Below, in pieces: positions 11,001 to 23,411 of a stretch of 64,000 bases of DNA; the stretch's first letter is position 1, and every line of letters begins with the position of its first letter. The stretch comes from Letharia columbiana (lineage: Eukaryota > Ascomycota > Lecanoromycetes > Lecanorales > Parmeliaceae): positions 620,001 through 684,000 of the forward strand of contig NW_023501057.1 in NCBI RefSeq assembly GCF_014066305.1, written 5' to 3'. The notes under the pieces were generated by a model that saw nothing but the letters and a program-made list of their open reading frames with translations, searched no databases and had not been told where the DNA came from. The position numbers and the translations under genes are program-made.

Positions 11001-14000
11001 ATAGTAATTATCTTATACTAATATTTTATTATTTCTATAATTCGCGATATCGACTTAACTCTATAAGTCGAATTCGACTCGACTTAGTTATACTATAAAC
11101 TCGATTCGACTTAACTTAATAATACTATCGCCAGATATTAGATTTATATATATAAGTTTATATTACTATATTAAGCAATCTACCTTCTCTATTAAAGATA
11201 AGAGTATTATTATTTATAATATATCTTATAAGCGCTAATTATCTAAGAAGAAAAATTATTATTAATATACTTTCTTATCGCTATAACCGCGTTAAAGTTA
11301 ATATAATATATATAAAGATCGATAATATATATTTATATTTCTATTATTCGATCTTAGCTCTACTAATCTCTTCTCTTAATATTTAAATTCCTTTAAGATT
11401 TATATATATTAATACTCGTTAAAGTATTAGATATCTTTCTTATAAAATCGAAATCAGCTTTCTTAAGTTAAAAGTTTTAGCTTTTAAATAATTATATATA
11501 TAAGAGTATAGCGAGTAGTAATATATATAGATCTCCCTTTATAACATCTTACGTTAAGACTTTCTTCTAATTTATTATATTTTTAAAATAACATATCTCG
11601 ATTCTAATATTATTATATAGACTATTAATAACTCTCGCTATCTTATACCCCCTATAATAGCTTACATTAAAGCTTTCTTCTAATTTATCATATTTTTAAA
11701 ATAATATATCTCGATTTTAGTATTATCGTATAAACTATTAATAACTTAAGAGAACTTTAAATAATAGTCTTCGTTATAGGCGATAATATTCTTTAAATTA
11801 TAAAAAATCGCGAATTAATCTAATAGTAATCTTCGACATCGAAATACTTAACTAGATACTTTTTAAAGCGTATTAACATCTCCCTAACTAGAAAAAAATC
11901 CACCCTCTCTTCTCTTTCTAATTATGATATTTACGCACATATTCTATAATTATAAAATCTCTCTTCACTCGACAAACTCTAAAGATAGTTTAAAAGTTAT
12001 TTAAGTCGAGAAGGGTATTTAAATTAAGAAGAGTATTTAAATTAAAAAAGATATTCGAGTTGAGAAGAGTAACTAAGTCGAGAAGAGTAACTAAAATCAA
12101 TTTTACCCGTTATATATTTAGTCTTATTTCTAATATTCTAAGATTTAGATTTTTAATATCTTTATTATCTTATAGTATAGCGTATATTAATCTCCTTTAC
12201 TACTCTATAACTCTTATTTAAAAAATTTAAATTATAGATATTATTATATTAATTAAAGTCGATAAAGCTATTAATATAATAAAATTTCTTATCTTTTATT
12301 AACGCGGGTATAATATATATACTTCTCTCGATATTTACGAGGCTATAGAATTATCGTTTTTTAAGAATTCTTAAATTCCGCGCTATTAATAGCTACGCTC
12401 TTTCTACTTCTATTATATTATAATATTTCTAAACTTATTCATTATATCGATACTTAAATATCTTTATAAAAACACTCTATAAATAAGTCGATCTTTATCT
12501 AAAATCTCTGCGGGCTAGATCTATCACTTTTACTATAACTAGTACTTCTTCTATTAATTTCCTCGAAAGAATCTTATTAGTATTAAAGGTCTACTAATTA
12601 TATTCGTAAATCTAAGCGTAGTCTCTATATTATCTTTTTTAAAAGAGTTAACTAATAAATCTATAGATAACGACGTCTTTAAATAGACGAGCTATATCTA
12701 GAGAATCCTCTTCGAAAATCTTTTAATATCGAATATTAGAATAGATGCGAATCGGATATCAACATACTTATTTATAGTCCGCCTTACGTATATTAATATT
12801 ATTATCTTTCTTAAATAGATGATATTCTCTTAATTTTATTTAATCTATTCGAATAAAGGCGGCTAAAGCTTTAAAAAAAGTATTTAACTTTAATTATTTA
12901 GTAACGACCTCTATTAGTTACTAATAACAACTATTATAATAATTCATCTATCTTATAATATTACGCTTTTTATCATCCACCTATTAACCTTAGATATAAA
13001 GATCTAAAGAAGTTTCTATCTTAATCTTCTTCTCTTTCTTTTATAATCTCTTAATTATAAGTAATAATACTTCTATATCTTAGTACTTAACGAGATTATA
13101 TATCGTAATTATCTTCTAATATACGATATTATAACGCATAATCTATTTAATATAGTTATTATACTTATTCGTTAATTCGTAATACTTTTTAAAGAATTTA
13201 ATATATATCTTTTTTCTTATTTAAGTAATTAATTTATCGAGTAAATCGAATAATTATATTATTTCGAGTAAATAACTAATACTATAAAACTTTAAAAAGT
13301 TAAAATAATCTTTATTTATCGTTTTATCTAGAGGTCTATATACTCGAAAAACCTCTTTTAATAAATTAATCTAAGCTAAGACCGCGAGTAGATATTAAAT
13401 AATATTATTATTATAAAAACGATATCTTATTAATATAATAAGATTAAGAATAGCGCGATCTATATATAGCGTATTCGAATTTAACTTAACTAAGATCGAT
13501 ATAAAAATAGTTATTATTATCCTCTATAAAATTCAGCCGTTCTCTTCTATTTACTATATCTTCTTACTTAGAGACTTAATATATCTTAGATTAATATAGC
13601 TAAAAATCGCCCAAAAACGGGTATTAAAAAGCTTATTCGTCTTATTCTCTATCTTTATAACTCTAATATATTTAATTTATTATTTAAATAAATAGTTTAT
13701 AAATCCCTTAACTATTAAGAAGTATAGGATATCGAAGTATTATAGTCGATATATATCGATAGCGAAGTAATTATTAATAAAAGAATAACGATCGTAGAGT
13801 ACTATATCCTGTAAGTGTTTTAGTATCTTTTTAATATACCTCTTTTATAGTCTTAGTTACTCGACTATATATTTAGATATTTACTTAGAATATAAAATTA
13901 GAGAATATAATCGCTTTCTCTTTATAGATGAGATTATATATATAGAATAATATCTATTACTTAAGATTAAAGTAATTATTATCTATTTCTTATAATCTAA

Positions 14001-14816
14001 TATTATAACAGCTAGTATTAAATAACATCTTCAAGTTAGATTATTCGCGTATTATATATTAATATTATATTCGAAGTATTCTTTAATTATTAAATATACT
14101 TCGTTAATAAATAGTATATCGCGAGAGTATAAGAAGTTATCTTTAATTATTAAATCTAAGATATAGTAATAGATCTAGATCTTAGCTTCTTTTTCGCAAT
14201 AATCGATATTATTTCTAGAATCGCTATATCCGATCTACTATACGCGTATCGCGTATTTTATTAAAGATTCTCAATCGTAATATAAATCGACTAAGCATAT
14301 TAGTTCTCGTATATTCGAGAGAGATAAGTTTTATTCGATATTAAAATAATAAGAATAACGATAGAGTTATTAGATAGCTTATTCTACGTTTTTCATTATT
14401 AATCCGCGATATATATCTCGCTATAGACTCTCGCTTTATTAGCGTTTCTTTAACGTATAGATTAATAATATAAGCTTATACTAAAAGATTTATATATTAG
14501 AAACGCTTTAATAATACTTATAATATCGAAGTAAATAATATAGTATATCTTCGACTCTAATTTAGATTCGAAGTTATAAATTTTAAAAGACTAACTAATT
14601 TAGCCGTCGTCGATACCATTATCACATATATTCTATATCTTATATCTTAATAATTTCGCGCTATTAAAGCTATAGCCGTCTCGAAATCACTATAAATAAA
14701 TATTACGAAAGAACTTATTAATATTATTATCGAAGAATCTTAACTTAAAAAATCACAGCGCCAGCGTATAATCTTTTCGAAATTTAAATAAATTTTAAAA
14801 ATTATTCGTATTAAAT
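11000..14816. other. AT-rich RIP-decayed DNA without a recognisable gene
   Basis: TA-dominated sequence, low in GC and dense in stops in every frame. It includes a direct duplication of about 115 bp (around 11560-11670 and 11660-11755, sharing CTTTCTTCTAATTTAT) and short GAGAAGAGTA-type tandem repeats at about 11995-12095. I see no readable domain. Confidence 0.6.
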
Positions 14817-15091
14817 TATAAGAGCGTAGTTCACTAGCGGTTAGCTAGCGAATATAGACTATAAAAGATATAATATCGTTATAGAGTTTAATAGTATATT
14901 TAATAATAGAACTAATCTCTAAGAAATATTAAAACTTCGAAGTATATAAAGTAAACCTATATTCGTTAAGTCTCTAGATATATAGAGCACGTTATTAAAA
15001 TTAGATTCTAAAAGGGACTCTAATATAGTATATGCGATATCGACGCCTTAGCGTAAGTAGCGCTAAGACTTATAACGTATTAAATCTAATA
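14817..15091 (-). repeat. Left LTR (3' LTR) of the gypsy element
   Basis: About 275 bp, aligned over its full length with 23138-23411, for example GACTCTAA.GTAGTATAT and CTTAGCGTAAGTAGCG. Differences are mostly C/T and G/A, consistent with RIP acting on each copy independently. Confidence 0.85.
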
Positions 15092-17386
15092 ATTATCTTT
15101 TCTTTTAGATCTTAGTCTCTAGACGCTTAAATAAAGATAGAATATTTATTAAAAAACCTTTAAACTCTAATAGAGAAATAAGAAAAAAGAGTTAATCTAT
15201 TAAGATTATAATATTATTTTAATAACGCGATAGAATTAACCCTTACGCGTCGTAAGCGCGTTATTAATATATTATATAATAATATTAATACTATCTTCGA
15301 GAATAATATCGCTTTTATAATATTAATTAATAGTAATTTATAGTAAATTGACGCGCTTAATATTAACGTTTTTATAGCGCTAATTAATAGCTCCTATAGC
15401 GAATAATATTAGATTTAAGAATTTATAATAAAACCTCGAAAATCTAATAAATAAAAGAAGAGAGAAGAGTTTCTCTATAGATAACGTTATTTTTATAATA
15501 TATTATATTTATAGTAAAGTAATGTAGTAATAATCTTTATTATAAAGATTCGAAGAAAGTAATTAATAGAGCGACGCGTTCGCGATAACGTTCTCGATTA
15601 TTAATTAATAATAGTAAAAATAATAATAATAGTTAGGCGACGTGATTTAATAGATAGTAATAAAATATTACCACGTTATTACTATCTACGTTACTAGATA
15701 CTACTCGCTAATAATAGCGTTATAATAGAGAATATAAAAATCTCTTTTAAATTATTTATTTTTATTCTTTATAATTTCTAACGCCTCTTTTATAAATGCT
15801 TATTCTAACGCTATAATATTAATATTAATACTAATATAAGTATAGTATATCTTATTATACTAGTAATCTACTTCTCTTTATTATAAGTATCTTATTATTA
15901 TCGATCGTATCGATACGTAAACTAATAATTTTATAGTATTCTTTTTTAATAATAATAATAACTTTAATAGTAAGTATATAGTCGCCTCGCAGACGCGATT
16001 ACTAACCCTTAACTATTTCTATTATTATCGCTTTATATATATATTTACTAATAAGTTTTAATATCTAATTTATTATATAGAACTTACTTTTATCGAGATA
16101 ATAATTTATATATTTAAGATAAGTCTTTCTTTTATAATAATTATAAGATCGAAAAGCGCGATATTAGCCGCTATATTAAAATCCCTCTATATCTTTAAAT
16201 GTAGATAAGAAAATTAATATAACGCTATTACCGCGCTAGATAATCTCGAAAGCTATCTCGTTAACGAGTTAAGCTCGATAAGAAGATTACTTAATAGCGT
16301 AAATTATAGAGATATATAATAATAACGACTTCGACCGCTTTTACTATAATTATAAATCTTTAAGATTAACTTATAGCGGCATATAAGCGTATAAAGAAAT
16401 TAAAGAGAATAAATAAGTTATTAAAGAAGAAGCTCGAGAGTCTTCGTTAATATATAGCGGACGTCGATAGATATTAATACGAAGATTATACTTTAATTAT
16501 CTTCTTATTAGAGAATTAAATTAATAAACTTAACTTGAGATCTAATATTAAGATAGTAAAGGATATTTAAATAACGATCTTTTTTTAGTAATAGCGCTAA
16601 TATAGAGTTTCTAGATAGTTCTTTAATAGCTACTCTAGATAAAAATACGTTTATATTAATAGTATATATTCTAATATAATAAACTTTCTCTATAATAGAG
16701 TTTAGTAGATAACTAAATAATATAATTATTTTATTAACTTATATTTTAATAGTAGTAAGTATAGAGAAGTACGCGCGTAGTATAAGTATTATCTAGAAAT
16801 ATATTTAATCTAATCGATAATTATATTTAATTTTATTACCTTCGCTTACTCGCCGTTAATCTATATAATTAATTAAGCTTTTTAATAATAAGAGACTTAT
16901 TATTTATTATTTAGTACTTTCGCTTATTATTTATCTATTTATAAGCTTAAATTAGCTTATTAATATTAGTAAGTTTATTATTTAATAATTATTAATTATA
17001 CTCTTCGTTCTAATTAGTCTATTTAACTTTATATTAGATATCTTTCTTATATTTAATCTTATTAATAATTTCTTTAATCTCTTAAAGCTTATTATTATTA
17101 ATAAGATCGAAGGTCTATATAAAGGTTTTTATTATATTATTATAATCGCGAAGATAATAAGATTTAAATAACGATATATAAAAGATATTATAAATTCTAT
17201 ACGTCGAGAATAGAAGTAGACGATATATCTACGTCTTTATCTTATTTATAATTTAAAATAATTCTATAAATTTATAAGATAACTTCTTATTTAAATATTT
17301 TTACTTTAGATTCTTAATCGCTAATATTATTAAATTATCTATTTTATAGCTTTAAAATTAATATATTTTATTATAATACTTAAACT

Positions 17387-17552
17387 TGTCAGGATCAGCA
17401 TAGGTGCGATATCAGTATGGGTGAGGTAGAACTAGGATAATAAGGCTACCGAACTATGTAGGTGGGAAGGAGGCATGATATAGTAGGGGATGCCTCCTGC
17501 CAAGGCACTAGGCTATAGGGCTGAGTGGTGTGTCAAGGGTACGCTCGTAACA
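17387..17552 (+). repeat. Left LTR of the SMART/TRIM-like element
   Basis: 166 bp, starting TGTCAGGATCAGCATAGGTG. It differs from the right LTR at three positions, all transitions, which points to a recent insertion. Confidence 0.93.
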
Positions 17553-18692
17553 CTACCCCCCCCTCTCAATAGCCATGGCCCCCATGGCTGGTAGACCGGA
17601 GATGCACGCCCATTGCTTGCCCTGTGTCTCCACACATCCATAGTCCCTGCAGGCCTTGATTGGAGAAGATTTGCCGAGGTGTAGCGGTATTGCCGGGCCG
17701 CATGCTGGTTTTGACTGTGCCATGCCTGCATTGTCCTTTAGAGATCCCGGAGATATAGTCCACATCTTGCCTGCGTGCCAGCGAGAATCTCCGAATTCTT
17801 CTCCTTGCCCAGTCTTCTTGCCATAGTCCTTCTTGTCATAGTCCTTCGGTAGAATTGAAGAAAATCCAACGCATGCATTCACCTCCAACACCTTTTGGCA
17901 GCCTGGTCTGGGAGATTCACTGTAGATTTGCCCTGTGTCTCCCATGCTCTTGCCATCAAGTCCATCCTTCATTCCATCCTTTGTCTCAACTCATAGCTAT
18001 CTTGCTTCGTAGTCGTCCACTGCATCCATCCGCTTTGTAAGCCTACCGCTTCGACTGCCGGTCCCACGTACCCGCTTCGACTGCCAGTACCCCGTAGGCC
18101 TACCCGTCCTAAGCTGCCAGTCCCATGTACCCGTCCTAAGCTGCCATAGCGAGTACTCAGCAGCCAACGACCTGACTGACGTAGACGACTCCCGTAACTC
18201 AAGCACTTGCCGATCCGTGGGGTTTCGTGGGAGGTAAAGAATCGAATGTGTTGAATGCCATTTGGTAGTAGGCTCACTATGTGTATTATCGACATGCTCA
18301 GTGAAGAGGTCGAATCGAGTCGTTTCGGGGCTGTTCCCGTCGCCATTGCAGCAGGCTCACTATGTTGTCGACATGCTCAGTAAAGAGGTCGTACGTTTGC
18401 TGCCATTGTAGCAGGCTCACTGTGAGTGTGGGGGTGTTGGCTATTTCTTTCGATTCGCTAGTCGTACGAATGGTCCAATGCCTTGTTTATCTCTCGACCA
18501 CTGTTTGCCGAGTCCGATTCGCTATGAAATCGAGTTACCCGTCTGGTGGGCTTACCCAGGGATACGATGGCTCAACTTGGTTTCTTGCCAAAGCCCCTGC
18601 CAGCGCATTTCTTTGAATTCATCCGCTAATTCGAATGGAGTGAGTCCGATTACATTTCTCTTCGCCGGGTATACGAAGGAGCCTTATTATAA

Positions 18693-18858
18693 TGTCAGGA
18701 CCAGCATAGGTACGATACCAGTATGGGTGAGGTAGAACTAGGATAATAAGGCTACCGAACTATGTAGGTGGGAAGGAGGCATGATATAGTAGGGGATGCC
18801 TCCTGCCAAGGCACTAGGCTATAGGGCTGAGTGGTGTGTCAAGGGTACGCTCGTAACA
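18693..18858 (+). repeat. Right LTR of the SMART/TRIM-like element
   Basis: 166 bp, starting TGTCAGGACCAGCATAGGTA and ending CGTAACA, followed directly by AAACT, the target duplication. Confidence 0.93.
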
Positions 18859-20099
18859 AAACTAAGCTATAACTACGCTACGAAAGCGCTCTACTATCTT
18901 ATTCCTTAATACTTATAACTTCTTTATTCTATTATTTATAGTAGATACTTCCCCCTCGATAAAGTCGTTCTTAATCTCCTAACGAATTTTAGAATAATAT
19001 CTATATATTAGAAAGAATAATATTATTTCGATAGAGGAATATTAATTATTTATATAAGCGAACTCTACTATTAGTAGTTATTTTATCTAAATATTTTATT
19101 TATTATTAGCGAATACGCGTAAGAAATATTCTAGCATCTAATTTTATCGCTTAATCTACTTATTAATTTATAAGTAAAAGATAATACTTAAGCGTCGCTT
19201 AATTTTAAAATAAAAGTAAATAGCGAATTAGAAGCTACTAGTAAATATAAAGTCTTTATTACTAATAATATCGTTTAGTATATTATAGCGATATACTATT
19301 TTAAAATAAAATACTTTCGCTAGCTAAGCGATATCGATTATAATAAATATAGAAATATATCTTATTATTTTTATAAATTAATTTATTATAACTAGAATAG
19401 TATTATAGATAATATTCTTATACTTACTTACTAGTAAGTCGATAATAAAATTTATAAAAATTTTCTTTTATAGTTTAATAGCGATAAGAAGCGAGCTTAA
19501 CTCGTTATATAAGCGATATTATAAAGCTTTAATTCGCTAGTAAATATTATATATCTTAATATAGTTAATAATTTACTTTAAACTTTTATTTTAATAGTAT
19601 TTATAAGTAAGTAGCTTATATATCTTCGTAGCGCTAAAGTATTCTAATAATAAATTATTATAATATTTACTAATAAGCTCTTTTCTTAAGATCTTATCTC
19701 TAGAGATATAAAGGCGATTATTATATCTTAATAATCTCTTAAAGTCTAAAACTTATACTTAATTATATACGCGACGCTTAATCGCTAGCTTATTAATATC
19801 AATTTAAAAAAAGCTTATTTAATTATTATAAGCTTATAGATCTCGAATTAATATTTTTATTAATCTTTAAGATACGTTATAAGTAATCTCTTATACGATC
19901 TTAGACTTTCTTCTAGAAATAATTATCTAAACGTCGATAATGCGAAATATAAGTGTTATCGCCGCTATAACCTTCTTATCTCTTTATAATTACTCGCTAT
20001 TAATTTAAAATATAAATTTATTCTATAGTATTGATAAAAGTTTAATATTTAATAACGAAGTTCTCTTATAGTTAGAGCGTCGCGATAACGAATTAATAG

Positions 20100-21260
20100 A
20101 GTTTAATTTATCTATTTAATAAAAAATCTTAAAGTTATAAATAACTAACTTTAGTATCTAACGAGCTTATCTAAAGTTTAATTTCTTCTACTTTATAAAA
20201 TCTTTAAAGTTATTATAATCTATTAAAATCTTAATATAAAATATACTACCTTCTAGATAATAATGCTATTACTTTATAAACGCTATAATAATAAATAGCT
20301 CTTAATCATAAATCTTATAGTTTTACTTTATAAAAATTATTTTCTTAGATTAGAATATTATTAATTATTAGTAATTATTCTTATTTAATTATAAAAGTAT
20401 AGCTTCTATATTAAAGTTAAAAGCGTCGATTTTAAGATATAACTTTAAATTTAGATTATAGTAATATAAAAACAACGCGATTATAAAAGTGCTTCGAAGC
20501 TATTAAAACGCTAGCTCCGCGTTATCTATTTACTCTAGCGATTTAGATTTCTTATTATTTTTACTCTCTTTAAGTAAATTAATAAATAACGCTACTATAC
20601 TAAAATAATCATAAATAAATTATTAATAGAAATTAGTAAAGTCTAAAAAGACTTATATATTTCGATAATTTTTTAGTTTTAGCCACTTTTTAATAATAGC
20701 GATACATTTTTAATTCATTACGATATCTTCGATAAATACGATAAACTCTAGAAACTTAACTCGTTTAATATAGAATTAATATTTCTTTAGACTAGCGTAT
20801 AATTGAAACTAGCGTAAACGCTTAAGTACTTACTTAATATATCGCTAATACTCCGCTAAATTAATACTATAAATTAGAATATTATTTAAATATACTATGT
20901 ATATTATATTTATTAGACTCGTAAGAGCTTTATTAATATATGCTTAAAAAGTTACTAATATATTAACGAGCTTAAAAGATATAATTAAATATTCGAAGTA
21001 GTCGTAGCGATTACGAAACGCTATTTTCCACTTATCGTCTTCTTTAATTCGAATTTAATAATAGATATCCTTAAAATTCAACTTCGTAAAGACTTTAAAC
21101 TTATATAAGCGATTTAGAGTCTCGATAATTAGAGATAGCGAGTATCGATTTTTAATAGTTATCGCGTTTAGGCTCCGATAATTAATATAAAGATAAAGTC
21201 TCTTATTCTTTTTGGAAATGAAAAGGATTAAGGCTTCGGTTAAGGAAGTCGAATAGCGAA
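20100..21260 (-). pseudogene. Gypsy reverse transcriptase / RNase H segment, RIP-decayed
   Basis: On the minus strand, ignoring RIP stops, one reads in order LLISKKNKRLYLYINYRSLN, AITIKNRYSLSLI, VFTKLNFKDIYY, KWKIAFRNRYDYFEYLIISF, VYLNNILIYS (about 20874-20894) and FLDFTNFY. These follow Ty3/gypsy reverse transcriptase: LF-KKKDGSLR-CVDYR-LN, TIKNRYPLPLI, FTKLDLKDAYHQIRI, FRTRYGHFEY, YLDDILIYS and FLGFANFYRRFI. The catalytic YLDD reads YLNN, both Asp changed to Asn by G to A. Further on come Y-L-K-I-D-A-F-N-F and Y-D-.-E-L, the RNase H start. Integrase must lie further left and is too decayed to call. Confidence 0.85.
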
Positions 21261-23137
21261 TTTAGTTTTTCTAAAGGGAATTCTTTAGATAGCGCTATAG
21301 CTTTATTAACTTCGTTTAAAATAGATTATATAAAGAGCTATATAACGGCTTTTTATTACTCTCGATCTTAATAATATAATCCCCCTATTTAAGCGTAAAT
21401 AAGATCTCTACTTTTTTATTAAAAAAAACGTTATTAAACTCTAGTAACTTCTAAGAGAGCTTTAGATTACGCTTATTTTTTAATTCGCTTCGCGCTATTA
21501 TAACGCATACGATTATAAATACATTTAGCTTTTATTTAATAATTTAGATAAATTTAATCGATTTTTTAATTTATAATTTACTAGCGTTAACTTTAAATCG
21601 CTATTACTTCATCGCTAAATCTAGTAATACTTATAATTAACTTAGCCCGGGTATATTTAATACGATTAAAGCCTTTTTAATTAATAATATAGAAGAGTAT
21701 ATTATACTTTCTACTTTAACTTTAATTATTTATTAATTAATAATCTAGCTAATACGCGCTATAGTAATATATACTTTAATCGCTTAGCATTTTCGATTAT
21801 AATAAAATAGTATCGCAAGATTCTAAATTTTATTAAATTACGAACTTTTATAAAATTAAATTAATATACGCTTTAGTATCGAGTAGAGTAACGAGTTACC
21901 TCTATTCACTCTAAAGCTTTATCTACCTCTTTATAAAAATAGAAGAAATTATCTCTATTAATTATCGTTCTTATCTCGCTTTTAAGGCGATTATAAGACC
22001 TAATCTTTTTTATTAATACTATATCGATATAAGCTATAGATAATTTATCGAGATTTAAATACTTAGATATTTAATAATTCTATTTATTATAATAAAAACA
22101 ACTATCCTTCTTATAGTTAGAGTTAAAAGATTTAACTTTACACTTTATATTATCATCTTAAATACGCGCTACATAAGCGTCGCCATTTAAAACCAATTTA
22201 GGCTTCGAAATTCGATCCTTTAAGAACTTATCCTTAGCGAACCCTTTCGAAAACTTCGAATAAGAACCATCGCCGGAGCGCACGCGTTTTATAATCTTTT
22301 CCTATATAATAACCTAGGCAAGAATTTCTTTTCGTTATTTCGATATACTATTAATACTTAGAATCTTATTCTTAAGCTCTAATCTAAGCTTAGTTAAGAA
22401 GAAATTAGCTTAATACTTCTTAGAAAATAGAGTAATATAGGTCTCTAGCTTCTTTAGATAGGCCTTAAAAATAGATACCTTCTAATCGAAGCGTTATTTA
22501 ATCTCCTCTCACTTTTCGTAGACGAGAAAACGACGATTTACTAGATTCGTTATTAAATTAAGCAAAAACTACTTAAAGAATTCGAAAGTTATACTCTCTA
22601 GACTATAGGTTTAATAGTATCTATATTATTAAATATTAAAATTATCTTCTAAGAATTATATATAATAGATAATTCTTAATTAATTAATAGTGAAATACTT
22701 AGAACTTATAAAGAACTTAATTTCGACTTCACAGAACTAGCGTAGATACTCTTCCTTACTAATATTCTTATAAGAATATATTCTTTTAAAGCGAAGTATT
22801 TTCGTCTTAATTAATATATTCGCTAGAGGCGCGATAATAATTAATATAGATAAGTTCTTGCTAGTCGTAAATAGTAAGCTAGCGTTATAAAGCTCGCGAT
22901 TATAAGCCTTTAATATAGCTAATTTTTATTTTTATTTTAGATAATAATTTTCGGCTTTAGTAATTATAAGACGTTCTTTTATAATAAGATCTTTTATTAA
23001 TAAGAAGTTCTCGAACTCATTATCGACGCCATAGCGACTCTTAATATTACCTTTATTTTTTATTATATAATTTAGAGATAAACTCGATATCGTAATAATA
23101 ATAAGCCTTTTTCTTTAAAAGATAGAGAGATTAGAAT

Positions 23138-23411
23138 TATAAGAGCGTAGTTTACTAATAGTTAGTTAGCGAATATAAGCTATAAAAGATATAGTATTAT
23201 TATAAAATTTAATAGTATATTTAATAGTAGAACTAATCTCTAAGAAATATTAAAACTTCGAGATATACGAAGTAAATCTATGTTCGTTAAGCTCCTAGAT
23301 ATATAAGATACATTATTAAAACTAAATTCTAAAAGGGACTCTAACGTAGTATATACGATATTAGCGTCTTAGCGTAAGTAGCGTTAAGGCCCATAACGCA
23401 TTAGGCCTAAT
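23138..23411 (-). repeat. Right LTR (5' LTR) of the gypsy element
   Basis: Partner of 14817-15091. This copy kept more GC near its end (GCATTAGGCCTAAT), so it is slightly less mutated. The following TGAAT is the presumed target duplication. Confidence 0.85.

Larger units (their letters stand above)
17387..18858. mobile_element. Young non-autonomous LTR element (SMART/TRIM-like), 1,472 bp
   Basis: Direct terminal repeats of 166 bp (17387-17552 and 18693-18858) start TGTCAGGA and end CTCGTAACA, so they have the TG...CA ends of LTRs. The flanks are AAACT on both sides (17382-17386 and 18859-18863), a perfect 5-bp target duplication. The element sits inside the decayed gypsy element yet has balanced composition, so it arrived after the RIP episode or escaped it. 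The interior has no convincing coding region; the longest frames lack domains. It holds short repeats near 18055-18145 (GCTTCGACTGCC and CCTAAGCTGCCA motifs) and 18340-18425 (GCAGGCTCACTATG). There is no clear primer-binding site after the left LTR, only a C-run. Confidence 0.93.
14817..23411 (-). mobile_element. Ty3/gypsy LTR retrotransposon, RIP-decayed
   Basis: Two direct repeats of about 275 bp (14817-15091 and 23138-23411) both start TATAAGAGCGTAG and share AATCTCTAAGAAATATTAAA; they bound the element. Flanks are TAAAT (left) and TGAAT (right), a 5-bp duplication differing by one G to A change. The minus strand between them reads as a gypsy pol, so the 5' LTR is the right one. Less the 1,472-bp young insertion and its 5-bp duplication, the element is about 7.1 kb, a normal gypsy size. 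The LTR ends read TA...TA instead of TG...CA, as RIP of terminal CA/TG dinucleotides would give. Confidence 0.85.
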
